From: Sandaracinobacteroides hominis
GTDB lineage: Bacteria; Pseudomonadota; Alphaproteobacteria; Sphingomonadales; Sphingomonadaceae
Assembly: GCF_016464365.1 (NCBI RefSeq)
Contig: NZ_JADCUC010000005.1
Coordinates: 62,001 to 126,000, forward strand
DNA: 64,000 nucleotides
Reading direction: 5' to 3'
Position numbers and translations under genes: made by a program. The first letter of the stretch is position 1, and each line of letters opens with the position of its first letter. Of this stretch, positions 18,281-30,188 are shown piece by piece. Below the pieces are notes generated by a model. The model was not told the origin of the DNA. It did no database searches and was given only the letters and a program-made list of their open reading frames with translations.

Positions 18281-20500
18281 TCAGAACTTGAACTGGGCAC
18301 CCACGTACATCATCCGGCCATACAGATCGTAGGTGGTGGCCGACGTCTGCGTACCCGGGAAGGTGACGAGGTTGGTGTCACCGAAGACCGGGGGCTTCTT
18401 GTCGCCGACATTGTCGATACCGGCATAGAAGCTGAACCTCTGGTTTTCGCCCAGATTATAGCGGAACTGCAGGTCATGGTAGGTGTAGGCGCCCACGCGG
18501 ATGGAGCCTTCACCCAGTGTATCGACCACCGGACCCATGTAGTTGATCCGCCAGTTCACCATGAACGAGCCAAGGTTAAGGGTCGTGGAGACGTTCACAC
18601 GGTCCTTGAAGCCCGTGCCCAGACGGCCGCAGCTGTAGCAATCCAGCTGCCCCAGTTCGTCCTGGACGGGGCCGCCCGGATAGCTGGTCTGCTGCTGCTT
18701 CAGGCGGTGGTTCCACAGCACCGAGAGATCGACCGAGTTCCGGTCGCCCCAGGGATAGCTGTAGCGGCCGGCGACATCGATACCCTCGACTTCGAACGAA
18801 CCGGTGTTCAGGTTGATCGCGTTGACGGTCTCCACCTTGCCGTTGGCGAGGCGGATGATGTTGTCGCAGAAGATCGCTTCGCCGCTGCCGGTCATGCATT
18901 CGTCCAGCGAGGTTTGCTGGCCGATGATGCCGATCGCGTTCTCGACCTTGATGTTATAATAGTCGACGGACAGCGACAGACGCGGAACGAAGCTTGGCTG
19001 GAACACGCCGCCGATCGTCAACGTCTTGGCGGTTTCTTCCTTGAGGTCGGGGTTGCCGCCGAGGAAGCCGTTGATCGTCTGGATGTCCGCCGTGGTGTAG
19101 CTGAAACCGCTCGAAGCCATTGCAGCGGCGATTGCCGGGATGGCCATGCAGGCGGCCGACAGCGTCGTCTGCTTGATGGCGCCGGTGTCGCCGCCGCCAA
19201 GCTTCTGGTCGCAGGGATCGACCACCGCCGGGAAGGTCTCGGACTGGGCCGAGAACAGCTCGGAGATGTTCGGAGCGCGGGTCGCTTCGGCATAGGCTGC
19301 GCGGAAGCGGATGTCGCGGATCGGGGCATATTCGCCGCTGATCTTCCAGCTCCAGACCCCACCCACCGTCGAGTAATCGGCATAGCGGGCGGCAGCGCCG
19401 ACCGACAGCGATTCAGCGAACGGCACGCCCGACAGGATCGGCGCGTTAACTTCGGCGAAGATTTCCTTCACGTCGAAGCTGCCGCGGGTGTCGGAGAGCA
19501 TGTTGCCCAGCGTCAGTCCGAGGTTGGTGGCTTCGTCGAAATCTTCCGTCGACTGTTCCTTGCGGTATTCCGCGCCGACGGCCATTGCCAGCGCCCCGCC
19601 GGGGAGCTGGAAGAGATCGCCGGAAACGGAGCCCGAGATCACATCCTGCTTCAGATGCGCGTCATAGGTGGAAAGCTGACCCCCGTTGGTGACATAATTT
19701 GCAGCCGCGGCACTCGCCGTGCCGGCGCCGAAGATGTTCAACGGAACGCAGTTCGGGTCGTTGTTGTTGGGATCGGCGTCGACGTTGATCGAGCAGACCG
19801 GACCGTTGGGTCCGGCAACCGCATTCAGGGCGTTACGATAGTTCGGGCCGAGGATCGTTTCCGATTGGGTGTGATCCTTGGTTTCGCCATGGGTGTAATA
19901 GATGTCGTACTTGAAGCCGCCGCCGAACTCGCCGCGGGCACCGCCGACGATCCGCCAGGTGTCGCGCTCGGCGACGTTCGAACGATCGAAGATGTCGTTC
20001 GAGCGGCGGCGGAAGGCGACCGAAGTCTTGCCGGCAGCAATGGCCGCATCGCGGATCTGCTGCGGCATGAACGGGTTGGTGATCGGGATGCCTGCGTAGC
20101 CCGTCCCGTTTTCGTTGGTGAGGTCGGTGTTGGCAACCGCCTGCGGCTCCAGGCTGGAGCGCGACTCCGTACGCGCATACTGGCCCTCGGCATAGAAGGT
20201 CAGGGCATCGCTCACGTCATAGTGGGCGCTGGCGGCACCGAGGTAACGGCGGACAGGGACGCTGAGATAGCGGTCGGCGTTGCGGTTGTAGCCGTCGATA
20301 TTCGCCGTTTCATAGGCCTTCAGCACATTGCCCGTGCCAAAGGTGAAAGTGTTTGTCGTCGGCTTGAGGGCGCCGTTGCCGGCACCGGCGCCAGCGAAGT
20401 TGCCGGCCGGCGAGAACAGCCCCTGCGCGGCGAAGGACGAACGGTTGGGATCGTCCTTGGCCGCTGAACGGCAGATTCTGTTGCTGCAAGGCAACAACAT
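18281..20500 (-). pseudogene. TonB-dependent receptor, 5'-truncated (barrel only)
   Basis: The open frame encodes 739 residues that match only the beta-barrel half of a large receptor: repeated strand patterns, the late motif YAEATRAPNISELFSAQSE, and the C-terminus YDLYGRMMYVGAQFKF ending in the required aromatic residue. There is no signal peptide, TonB box or plug domain. The first 20 residues do not look like receptor sequence, and receptor similarity starts near KDDPNRSSFA (about 20455). Intact relatives, including the neighbouring gene, carry about 250 more residues at the N-terminus. As it stands it cannot reach the outer membrane or be gated by TonB. The barrel frame is otherwise undamaged, suggesting a recent loss. 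Confidence 0.8.
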
Positions 20501-20738
20501 CTAAGCAAGATGTCACGGGGGTGAACCTTGGCTTTACAGCTTGACGGCTTTTTGGTGAATGTTTGAACCAAGCCACAAGGCGATCAGATTGCTGCCCTGT
20601 CCGGTTAGGCGACCTTCTGCGGAAGGGTCGTTGTATCGTTTGGGCAACAATCCGAAAACACCGAGGGTTTTGCATGGGGGGATAAACCGGCAGCCAAGCC
20701 GGGCCATGCAGAGCCTGATCAAGGAAGGACTGACAACC

Positions 20739-23696
20739 GTGACAAATTTCAACTGGCAAAGGCGTGCAGCCTTGAAGGGATCGGCTGCTACCGCTGCTCT
20801 CACCATCGCCCTGCTTGCTGGCCCTGCGGCCTATGCCCAGGATTCGGCGGCGGCTGCTGGCGCGGCCGATACGGAAACCATCGTCGTTACCGGTTCGCTC
20901 ATCAAGAACCCGAACCTCGAGCGGGCGATGCCGGTCTCCGTGACGACGGCTTCGGACATCGAACTTCGCGCCACCAACAACGCCGAAGCGATCCTGCGGG
21001 AAATCCCGGGCGTTGTGCCGTCGATCGGTTCGGCGGTTAACAACGGCAACGGCGGTTCGTCGTTCGTCAACCTTCGCGGCCTCGGTTCGAACCGCAACCT
21101 GGTTTTGCTGGACGGCAATCGCCTGGTGCCCGCCGATCTGCGTGGCCAGTTCGATCTGAACAACATTCCGGTTGCCCTGCTGGAGCGCGTCGACGTGCTG
21201 ACCGGCGGTGCTTCCACCACCTACGGCGCCGACGCCATCTCGGGCGTTGTCAACTTCATCACCCGCCGCGATTTCTCGGGCGTCGAACTTTCGGCCAACA
21301 CCGGCATCACGCAAAAGGGTGACGGCTCCAACTTCCGCGCCGACCTTACCATCGGCACCAACCTCGACGATGGTCGCGGCAATGTGGTGATTTCGCTGGG
21401 TTACCAGGAAGTCGATCCGGTTTATCAGGGTGCCCGCGATTTCTCGGTGTTCAACCTTGATTCCTACTCCGGTATCGTAGGCGGTTCTGGCACGTCGGTT
21501 CCTACGCGTTTCACGTTGGCGCGTATCGGAACCCGCCAGATGAACCAGGCCGGCACGGATTTCTCCGGTTCCAGCCTGTATGCGCCGTACAACTTCAACC
21601 CCTGGAACATCTTCCAAACGCCCTTCAAGCGCTTCAACATCTACAGCGCCGGTCGGTATGAAATTAATGACGCAGTTGAAGTTTACGCCCGCGGCCTTTT
21701 CTCGCGGAACTCGGTCAGCACGATCATCGCTCCGTCGGGCGCCTTTGCGCTTTCCGTTCAGGTGCCCATGAACAACCCCTATCTGACCGCTGCGCAGCGC
21801 AATGCTTTCTGTGTCAACTCTGACTTCAATCCCAACGTGTCGGGTATCCAGTCACTCACACCTGCAGAGTGTACTGCTGCCGCAACGGCAACAGGTTCGA
21901 ACGATCCCAACTATCGTCAGGCCTCCAGCACCATGTGGCGCCGGGCAACTGAGTTCGGTCCCCGTGTTTCCGAGTTTATCACAACCTACTTCGATTACAC
22001 CGGCGGTGCCCGCGGCGGCATTACCGACAACATCGATTGGGATGTAAGCATCGCTTATGGGGAAAGCGAGAACCGCCAGACCCAATATGGATACTGGTTG
22101 AACTCCCGGGTCCGCTCAGCCTTGCTGGATGGTTCGGTAAACTTCTTCGGTCCGGAGGGTTCGATTACCGACGCCATGAACCAGCAGTTGACGGGGAACT
22201 CGACCGTCTCCACTGGAACTTCACTGCTTCAGGCAAAGGGCATGATCACCGGCGATTCCGGTTTCGGCTTGCCGTGGGCGGCTGATGGCGTTTCGTTCGC
22301 CGTCGGAACCGAGTATCGCAAGTATACAGCCAAGCAGGAATCGGATTTGCTGTCCCAGGCAAACGATCTCGGAGGCGCCGGTGGCGCAGCTCCGAATGTC
22401 TTCGGCGCCTATGAAGTTGTGGAAGGCATCGGTGAAATTCTGGTTCCCGTGATCCAGGATCTGCCCGGCGTGCAGAGCTTGACCGTTGGTGGTGGTATTC
22501 GCTACTCCAGCTACTCGGTCGATGCTCCCGGTAACCCGTCCTACAATACCTTTACTTGGAAGGGCGAAGCAACCTGGGATATCGCCGCCGGGTTCAAGGT
22601 TCGCGGCAACTACGCCCATGCTGTCCGCGCGCCAAATATCTACGAACTGTTCTACCCACTTACGACTGGCCTTACCAGCCTGTCGCTCGATCCGTGCGCG
22701 GGAGAAGCCCCGCTAAACAATGCTAACTTGTATGCTGTCTGCCTTGCACAAGGGGCATCTGCTGAAGTTATCGGAAATATTGGCCAGCCGAGCGCCGCTC
22801 AGGCCAACGCAACCACCTTGGGTAGCGTGGATATGAAGCCCGAGAGTTCGGACAGCTGGACAGTAGGCCTTGTTGCACAGCCTGACTTCCTGCCGGGCTT
22901 CAGCGCAACGCTGGACTACTATAATATCAAAATTAAGAATGCGATCACCGCTCCGACGCCGGGCGATGCCATCTCGGCTTGCTTCGGCAATATTACGGCA
23001 TCCAGCGCCACCGATACCGCTTGCACAGTCATTCGGCGAAACCCGGGTTCGGGCAGCTTCGATGGCGACGCAGCTGGTCTGTACTTGCCGATCACCAACA
23101 GCGGCCAGCTAAAGACGGACGGCATCGATCTCACGATGAACTATTCTACCCAATTCTCGGATACTGTGGGCCTCGCCCTTGGCTTCCAGGGTAACTGGAC
23201 TAATAGCTCTAAGTTTAAATCGATACCGACTGGTCTCGACCGCGAATGTGTTGGATATTTCAGCGTCAACTGCGCTTCCATCCAGCCCGAGTTCTCCTTC
23301 AACCAGCGGACCACGCTGTCTGTAAGTGACTTGGACTTTTCTCTGAACTGGCGCTACATCAGCAGTGTCAAATTCGAGCCGCAGCAACTGGCGGACGATC
23401 TGGAAGCTGCTACCGAATTGGGATGCCCGGATCCGTCAGGCACCGATCCTGACGGCTGCATGGTTGACGAACGCTTCCGCAACATTGGTGCGGCGAGCTA
23501 CTTCGACTTCTCGCTCCGCGCCAACATCAACGAGAACCTGATCATGACGTTCTCGGCCTTCAACATCTTCGACAAGCAGCCGAAGGTGGTTGGTGCGTCT
23601 GTTGGCTCGACCTCGTACAACAGCGGCAACGTCTATCCGTCGACCTACGACGCTCTGGGCCGTCGCTTCGCGATCACGGCGCGCCTGCGCTTCTGA
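20739..23696 (+). CDS. TonB-dependent receptor, full length
   Basis: A 985-residue outer-membrane receptor. The Sec signal ends A-Y-A-Q at residue 34. A TonB-box-like TETIVVTGSLI follows, then the plug domain (about 55-180, with ILREIPGVVPSIGS, SSFVNLRGLGSNRNLVLLDG and ASTTYGADAISGVVNFIT) and a 22-strand barrel ending YDALGRRFAITARLRF. I chose the GTG at 20739 because AAGGAAGGA lies 9 nt upstream and the signal begins there; ATG 20706 is an alternative. Substrate unknown. Downstream partners are a sulfotransferase-like protein and a TPR-beta-hydroxylase, a combination seen near receptors in sphingomonads. It is divergent from the truncated receptor. Confidence 0.92.
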   Translation: MTNFNWQRRAALKGSAATAALTIALLAGPAAYAQDSAAAAGAADTETIVVTGSLIKNPNLERAMPVSVTTASDIELRATNNAEAILREIPGVVPSIGSAVNNGNGGSSFVNLRGLGSNRNLVLLDGNRLVPADLRGQFDLNNIPVALLERVDVLTGGASTTYGADAISGVVNFITRRDFSGVELSANTGITQKGDGSNFRADLTIGTNLDDGRGNVVISLGYQEVDPVYQGARDFSVFNLDSYSGIVGGSGTSVPTRFTLARIGTRQMNQAGTDFSGSSLYAPYNFNPWNIFQTPFKRFNIYSAGRYEINDAVEVYARGLFSRNSVSTIIAPSGAFALSVQVPMNNPYLTAAQRNAFCVNSDFNPNVSGIQSLTPAECTAAATATGSNDPNYRQASSTMWRRATEFGPRVSEFITTYFDYTGGARGGITDNIDWDVSIAYGESENRQTQYGYWLNSRVRSALLDGSVNFFGPEGSITDAMNQQLTGNSTVSTGTSLLQAKGMITGDSGFGLPWAADGVSFAVGTEYRKYTAKQESDLLSQANDLGGAGGAAPNVFGAYEVVEGIGEILVPVIQDLPGVQSLTVGGGIRYSSYSVDAPGNPSYNTFTWKGEATWDIAAGFKVRGNYAHAVRAPNIYELFYPLTTGLTSLSLDPCAGEAPLNNANLYAVCLAQGASAEVIGNIGQPSAAQANATTLGSVDMKPESSDSWTVGLVAQPDFLPGFSATLDYYNIKIKNAITAPTPGDAISACFGNITASSATDTACTVIRRNPGSGSFDGDAAGLYLPITNSGQLKTDGIDLTMNYSTQFSDTVGLALGFQGNWTNSSKFKSIPTGLDRECVGYFSVNCASIQPEFSFNQRTTLSVSDLDFSLNWRYISSVKFEPQQLADDLEAATELGCPDPSGTDPDGCMVDERFRNIGAASYFDFSLRANINENLIMTFSAFNIFDKQPKVVGASVGSTSYNSGNVYPSTYDALGRRFAITARLRF

Positions 23697-23719
23697 TCCG
23701 AAACGATCGACTGAGAATT

Positions 23720-23748
23720 GGGGGCGGCCGAAAGGTCGCCCCCTTTTT
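23720..23748 (+). terminator. Rho-independent terminator after the receptor gene
   Basis: A 10-bp stem GGGGGCGGCC / GGTCGCCCCC (one G-T pair) with a GAAA tetraloop, followed by TTTTT. Confidence 0.85.
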
Positions 23749-23818
23749 CATGTCTGCCTATCCGGAAGAACCGCGATAGAGTTGCGGCGCGCAGCGCTTC
23801 AAAAGAACGGCGGATGCT

Positions 23819-24853
23819 TCAGAAGAGCGGGCGGGGCAGATCCATCTCTATGCCGTGGACGCGTGCCAGCTCGGCCGCCCATTTCGCGACCATTCCGATT
23901 TCCTCGGCATGCACTTCCAGGCCGTGCGCCCGCTCGGCATCCCTGGAGCCGGCATCGAAGGAGCCGCCCGACTTCGAGTGTCGGGTGAAGGCGGGCCCGT
24001 TGACGATCATGTCTATCTGCGTCTCCAGCCCTAACCCCATCTGGCTTGAAAGCGCCGAAATGGCCGTACGCGGATCGCGCATCAGGATATCGCTGTTCAG
24101 CGTGGAAACGCGGTCAGGGAAGCGCCTGGCCAGGTCCGTGAAGAGTCTGTGCTGGGCCAGCCATCCAAGCGCTGCTGCCTGCAGGTCGGTCAGTCGCAGC
24201 AGGTCCTCGATTGAAAGGCCGAATTCGATCACTCCACCTTCCCGCAGGAACTTGCTGAGCAGGTCGCGACCCCACAGGCGACCCCACATGCCCTTGCGGG
24301 CGATGGAACCGAGATGGGTTTCAAGCGGTGCATGCAACAGCAGCGCGCGGGCCTGGGGCCTGAGCGCAATCATTGCCGGGGCAAGAGGATTGAGCAGGTT
24401 CGAGGGCTTCAGGACCACGGCCTCGCCGGGTCCAAACGGACGTCCGAGCAGGTTGAGGGATTGATCGATCAGCCCGGCGACCCGCCGGCCGTCCGGCTTC
24501 GTCCGGTGGCGCCAGCCTATGATGTCGTTCAGCAGCACAGGCTCCGAAAGGCCCATTGCATGGCCCGGAACGTCCAGCGCCCGCACAAGCAGAGTGGAAC
24601 AACAGAAAGCGGAATGGAAAATGAAGTGAACGGGCGCTGCCGGCGGCAAATGGTGCAAGGCTTCGGCGCGCGGCATCGAGCGGACCTGGCGCCCGGGGAG
24701 ATATTCATCCGTCAAGAAGGGAACGCTTCGATGCTCGTCCCGCTCCACCCGCAGGAAATGGATCAGATCGGCCTGCTCGTCATAGCGGTGGGCCAGCCAG
24801 ATCGGATCCTTGGCCGGGTTGTGGACAGGGGAAGACATGGGGTCTGATTGCAT
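23819..24853 (-). CDS. Sulfotransferase-like P-loop protein
   Basis: A 344-residue cytoplasmic protein. Near residue 60 it has a strand-loop FIFHSAFCCSTLLVRALD, which sits where sulfotransferases have the 5'-phosphosulphate loop (PKSGTT-like) binding PAPS. A later segment VVLKPSNLLNPLAP resembles the 3'-phosphate region. It lacks the exact canonical loop, so the sulfotransferase assignment is structural guesswork. The frame opens at 25132, but the first 90 residues are Pro/Arg-rich shadow of the opposite gene; ATG 24853 has GGAG close upstream. It is divergent from the TPR-beta-hydroxylase gene, starts only 29 bp apart, and sits beside the receptor. Confidence 0.6.
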   Translation of the reverse strand: MQSDPMSSPVHNPAKDPIWLAHRYDEQADLIHFLRVERDEHRSVPFLTDEYLPGRQVRSMPRAEALHHLPPAAPVHFIFHSAFCCSTLLVRALDVPGHAMGLSEPVLLNDIIGWRHRTKPDGRRVAGLIDQSLNLLGRPFGPGEAVVLKPSNLLNPLAPAMIALRPQARALLLHAPLETHLGSIARKGMWGRLWGRDLLSKFLREGGVIEFGLSIEDLLRLTDLQAAALGWLAQHRLFTDLARRFPDRVSTLNSDILMRDPRTAISALSSQMGLGLETQIDMIVNGPAFTRHSKSGGSFDAGSRDAERAHGLEVHAEEIGMVAKWAAELARVHGIEMDLPRPLF

Positions 24854-24882
24854 GTCTCCATTGCTTGCGGCAAGAACCAAGG

Positions 24883-26157
24883 ATGGAGATTGACGAACTG
24901 GTAGGGCGCGCTGCCCATGCGCGCCAGCAGGGGAATTTGCCGGAAGCAGGGCGCCTTCTGGAACAGGCGCGTCGCGCGGCGCCGGGCGATCCGCTGGTGT
25001 TGAATGCGCTGGGCATGCAGGAACTGGCGGCGGGCAATGCCGATGCGGCCGCCCGCAATTTCGAAGCGGCGGTGCATGCGGATTCGCGCGAGATCGGCTT
25101 GTGGATGAACCTGGCGTCGGCGCATCGGGCACGCGGCGACGATGCAGGTGAACAGCTGGCGCTGGAAGGCGCGCTGGCCATCGACCAGACCTATTTCATG
25201 GGCCAGTTCCGCATTGCCGAGCTGCACGAGCGCAATGGCCGGGTTGCTTCGGCTACAAGTCACTGGCGGGCGGCGCTTGCGCTTGTTCCATCAGACCAGC
25301 AGTTGCCGCCAGCGCTGGCCCAGCAGCTCGAGCAGGCGCGCAGCTATCTCGCGGCGCAGTCGCGCGAGGTTTCCGACTTCCTCGACACCGGCCTCAAGGC
25401 AGCGCGTGCCGGTTTCGGAGCGGTCGAGACGCGCCGCTTCGACGCTGCGGTAGATGTTGTACTGGGGAGGCGCAGCCGGGTATTCACCAATGAATGCTCC
25501 GGACTGCATGTCCCGTTCCTTCCGGCCGACGAGTTTTTCGAACGTTCGCTGTTCCCGTGGATGGACGGGCTGGAGGACCGCTGGGAGGCGATACGAGACG
25601 AGTTTCTGGCCCTGCATGCAGATCCCGACACCAGCATTCGCCCCTATGTGCGGCAGGAATTGGGGACGCCTGCCAACAAGTGGACGCCGCTGGACAACCG
25701 TCTCGATTGGGGCGCCTATTTCATGTGGGAATATGGGGTGCCGAATCCGAGTGTGCTCGATCGCTGCCCGATCACCGCTGCAGCCTTGCAGGCGTTGCCG
25801 CGCAGCGAGGTTCCAGGCCGCTCGCCTTCAGCCTTTTTCTCGTTGCTGAAGCCGCATACGCGGATTCCGCCGCACACGGGGGTTACCAATACACGTTGCA
25901 CCGTTCACCTGCCGCTGGTGGTACCGCCGGGCTGCGGGTTTCGTGTGGGGGGCGAAACGCGGCCGTGGATTCCGGGGCAAATCTTTGCCTTTGACGATAC
26001 CATCGAGCACGAAGCCTGGAACAATAGCGACGAACTGCGCGTGGTGCTGATTTTTGACATGTGGAATCCACATCTCTCTGTTGCAGAGCAGCAATTGATA
26101 GGGCAATTCTATGCTCTGGCGGACGCGAGTGGCCACAATCCTGCGGGACGTGCGTAG
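24883..26157 (+). CDS. TPR-containing aspartyl/asparaginyl beta-hydroxylase
   Basis: A 424-residue protein. Residues 1-150 are tetratricopeptide-like helices (ARQQGNLPEAGRLLEQARRA, LVLNALGMQELAAGNADAAA). The C-terminal 230 residues are an Asp/Asn beta-hydroxylase domain (PF05118), a non-haem Fe(II)/2-oxoglutarate dioxygenase, with IPPHTGVTNTRCTVHLPL (first metal His and the 2OG-binding part) and FAFDDTIEHEAWNNSDE (second His). It would hydroxylate Asp/Asn/His in a protein or a small-molecule target. Start choice: ATG 24883 is the first ATG, though its ribosome-binding site is poor; TTG 24865 is possible. It lies between the sulfotransferase-like gene and a small secreted protein gene. Confidence 0.85.
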   Translation: MEIDELVGRAAHARQQGNLPEAGRLLEQARRAAPGDPLVLNALGMQELAAGNADAAARNFEAAVHADSREIGLWMNLASAHRARGDDAGEQLALEGALAIDQTYFMGQFRIAELHERNGRVASATSHWRAALALVPSDQQLPPALAQQLEQARSYLAAQSREVSDFLDTGLKAARAGFGAVETRRFDAAVDVVLGRRSRVFTNECSGLHVPFLPADEFFERSLFPWMDGLEDRWEAIRDEFLALHADPDTSIRPYVRQELGTPANKWTPLDNRLDWGAYFMWEYGVPNPSVLDRCPITAAALQALPRSEVPGRSPSAFFSLLKPHTRIPPHTGVTNTRCTVHLPLVVPPGCGFRVGGETRPWIPGQIFAFDDTIEHEAWNNSDELRVVLIFDMWNPHLSVAEQQLIGQFYALADASGHNPAGRA

Positions 26158-26206
26158 GCACGGAAGTACCGGGATTGGGTGGCGTGTCGTACCATTGGAG
26201 ATGGCA

Positions 26207-26479
26207 ATGAAGACGATACTTCCTCTGCTGGCCTTCGGGCTTCTGGTGGCCGCGCCCGCGGCCGCCGCTGATACGACTTCGCCCGCGCCTGCGGCGAACC
26301 CCGATGCCAAGGATCCTGATGCCATCCGCTGCCGCCGCATTCAGGTGACGGGCAGCCTGGTGAAGAAGGAAAAAGTCTGCAAGACAAACGCGGAGTGGAA
26401 CAAGATCTCCGATCAGCAGCGGCGTGACGGCGCCGACCTCATCGATCGGTCGCGCGCGGGCATGAACCCCAGCAACTGA
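26207..26479 (+). CDS. Small secreted hypothetical protein
   Basis: A 90-residue protein with a Sec signal peptide (LLAFGLLVAAPAAAA, cleavage near residue 20). The short, basic mature part has two cysteines (RCRRIQVTGSLVKKEKVCK) that could form a disulphide, and ends KISDQQRRDGADLIDRSRAG. The pattern C-R-x-x-x-x-T-G-S-x-x-x-x-x-x-x-C recurs in small sphingomonad periplasmic proteins of unknown role. GGAG lies 6 nt before the ATG at 26207; ATG 26201 is an alternative. It follows the beta-hydroxylase by 49 bp and may be co-transcribed. Confidence 0.75.
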   Translation: MKTILPLLAFGLLVAAPAAAADTTSPAPAANPDAKDPDAIRCRRIQVTGSLVKKEKVCKTNAEWNKISDQQRRDGADLIDRSRAGMNPSN

Positions 26480-26496
26480 TTTTTCGAATTGCAGCC

Positions 26497-26526
26497 CCCC
26501 GCCGCCCGGGCATCCGGACGGCGGGG
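26497..26526. terminator. Hairpin between converging genes
   Basis: The stem CCCCGCCG / CGGCGGGG (26497-26504, 26519-26526) has a 14-nt loop and lies between the small secreted protein gene and clpB. The T-tract is weak on both sides. Confidence 0.5.
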
Positions 26527-26534
26527 ATTCTGCG

Positions 26535-29108
<2,574 letters not shown>

Positions 29109-29244
29109 GCCCAGTTTTCCACTTCTTGCCCTGACATGTAGTGTGACATTTTTGCCACAAAACCCCCCGCTCCCAAAAAAACACAGCTGGCGGCGGCGGG
29201 CGGGTCAGGTCTTTGATGGTGGCCACAAGATGGGGAGAATGCGG

Positions 29245-30174
29245 ATGGGTGGCAACCGGCTTTGCGACATGCTGGGGATCGAACGGCCGATCATCCAGGC
29301 GCCGATGGGCTGGATCGCGCGCTCGCAACTGGCATCTGCCGTGAGCAATGCCGGCGGGCTGGGTATTATCGAAACGAGTTCGGGCGAACTGGACAATATC
29401 CGCATCGAGATCGCCCGCATGCGCGAGCTGACGGACAAGCCCTTTGGCGTGAATATCGCCCAGGCGTTTGTGCGCGACCCCGACATCGTCCGCTTCATCA
29501 TCGACCAGGGCGTGCGCTTCGTGACCACCTCGGCGGGCGATCCCAACCGCTATTGCGCCGACCTGAAGGCGGCCGGGCTGACCGTGTTCCATGTGGTGCC
29601 GAACCTCGCCGGGGCGCTGAAGGCGCTGGAGGCGGGCGTCGACGGGCTGGTGGTGGAAGGCGGCGAGGGCGGCGGCTTCAAGAACGCGCGCGATGTCGCG
29701 TCGATGGTGCTGCTGCCGCTGGTGCGCAGCGTTACCGACAAGCCGATCGTCGCGGCGGGGGGCATGCTCTGCGGGCGGACGATGGCGGCCGCCTTTGCGC
29801 TGGGGGCCGATGGCATCCAGCTGGGCACGCGGATGGTGAGCGCGGCGGAAAGCCCGGTGCACCGCAACTGGAAGGACGCCATCGTTGCCGCGAAGGAAAC
29901 CGATACGGTGTTCCTGAACCGGCAGGGGCCGGGGCCGGCGCTCAGGGCGCTGCGCACGGCGCGCTCGACGCGGCTGGAAGTGGAGCCTTCGGACAATATC
30001 TTCGGAGAGATGGCGGGGGCGAAGGAGCTGTATTTCGGCGGCGATATGGAGGCGGCGCTGGCGCTCACCGGGCAGGTGGCCGGACGGATCGACGAGGTGC
30101 GGCCGGTGAAGGATATTCTCGACGGGATCATGGCCGAGTATCGGCAGACGGTTGCCGCACTGCCGGCGTTCTGA
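29245..30174 (+). CDS. Nitronate monooxygenase family protein (NMO/2-nitropropane dioxygenase-like)
   Basis: A 309-residue TIM-barrel FMN enzyme (PF03060). Seen: N-terminal LGIERPIIQAPMGWIA, the FMN phosphate-binding region VVEGGEGGGFKNARDVASM, and PIVAAGGMLCGRTMAAAFALGADGIQLGTRM. These enzymes oxidise alkyl nitronates or act as flavin-dependent dehydrogenases or reductases; the substrate here is unknown. Of the nearby ATGs (29230, 29239, 29245), the last has GGGAG at 7 nt. It is divergent from clpB and 14 bp upstream of an epoxide-hydrolase-like gene, so the two form an operon. Confidence 0.88.
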   Translation: MGGNRLCDMLGIERPIIQAPMGWIARSQLASAVSNAGGLGIIETSSGELDNIRIEIARMRELTDKPFGVNIAQAFVRDPDIVRFIIDQGVRFVTTSAGDPNRYCADLKAAGLTVFHVVPNLAGALKALEAGVDGLVVEGGEGGGFKNARDVASMVLLPLVRSVTDKPIVAAGGMLCGRTMAAAFALGADGIQLGTRMVSAAESPVHRNWKDAIVAAKETDTVFLNRQGPGPALRALRTARSTRLEVEPSDNIFGEMAGAKELYFGGDMEAALALTGQVAGRIDEVRPVKDILDGIMAEYRQTVAALPAF

Positions 30175-30188
30175 GGCGGGAGAGCAAC

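Noticed and set aside
18476-20467. Long plus-strand frame opposite the truncated receptor
   Set aside because: Antisense to a clear beta-barrel sequence with its aromatic C-terminus; no domain seen in this frame.
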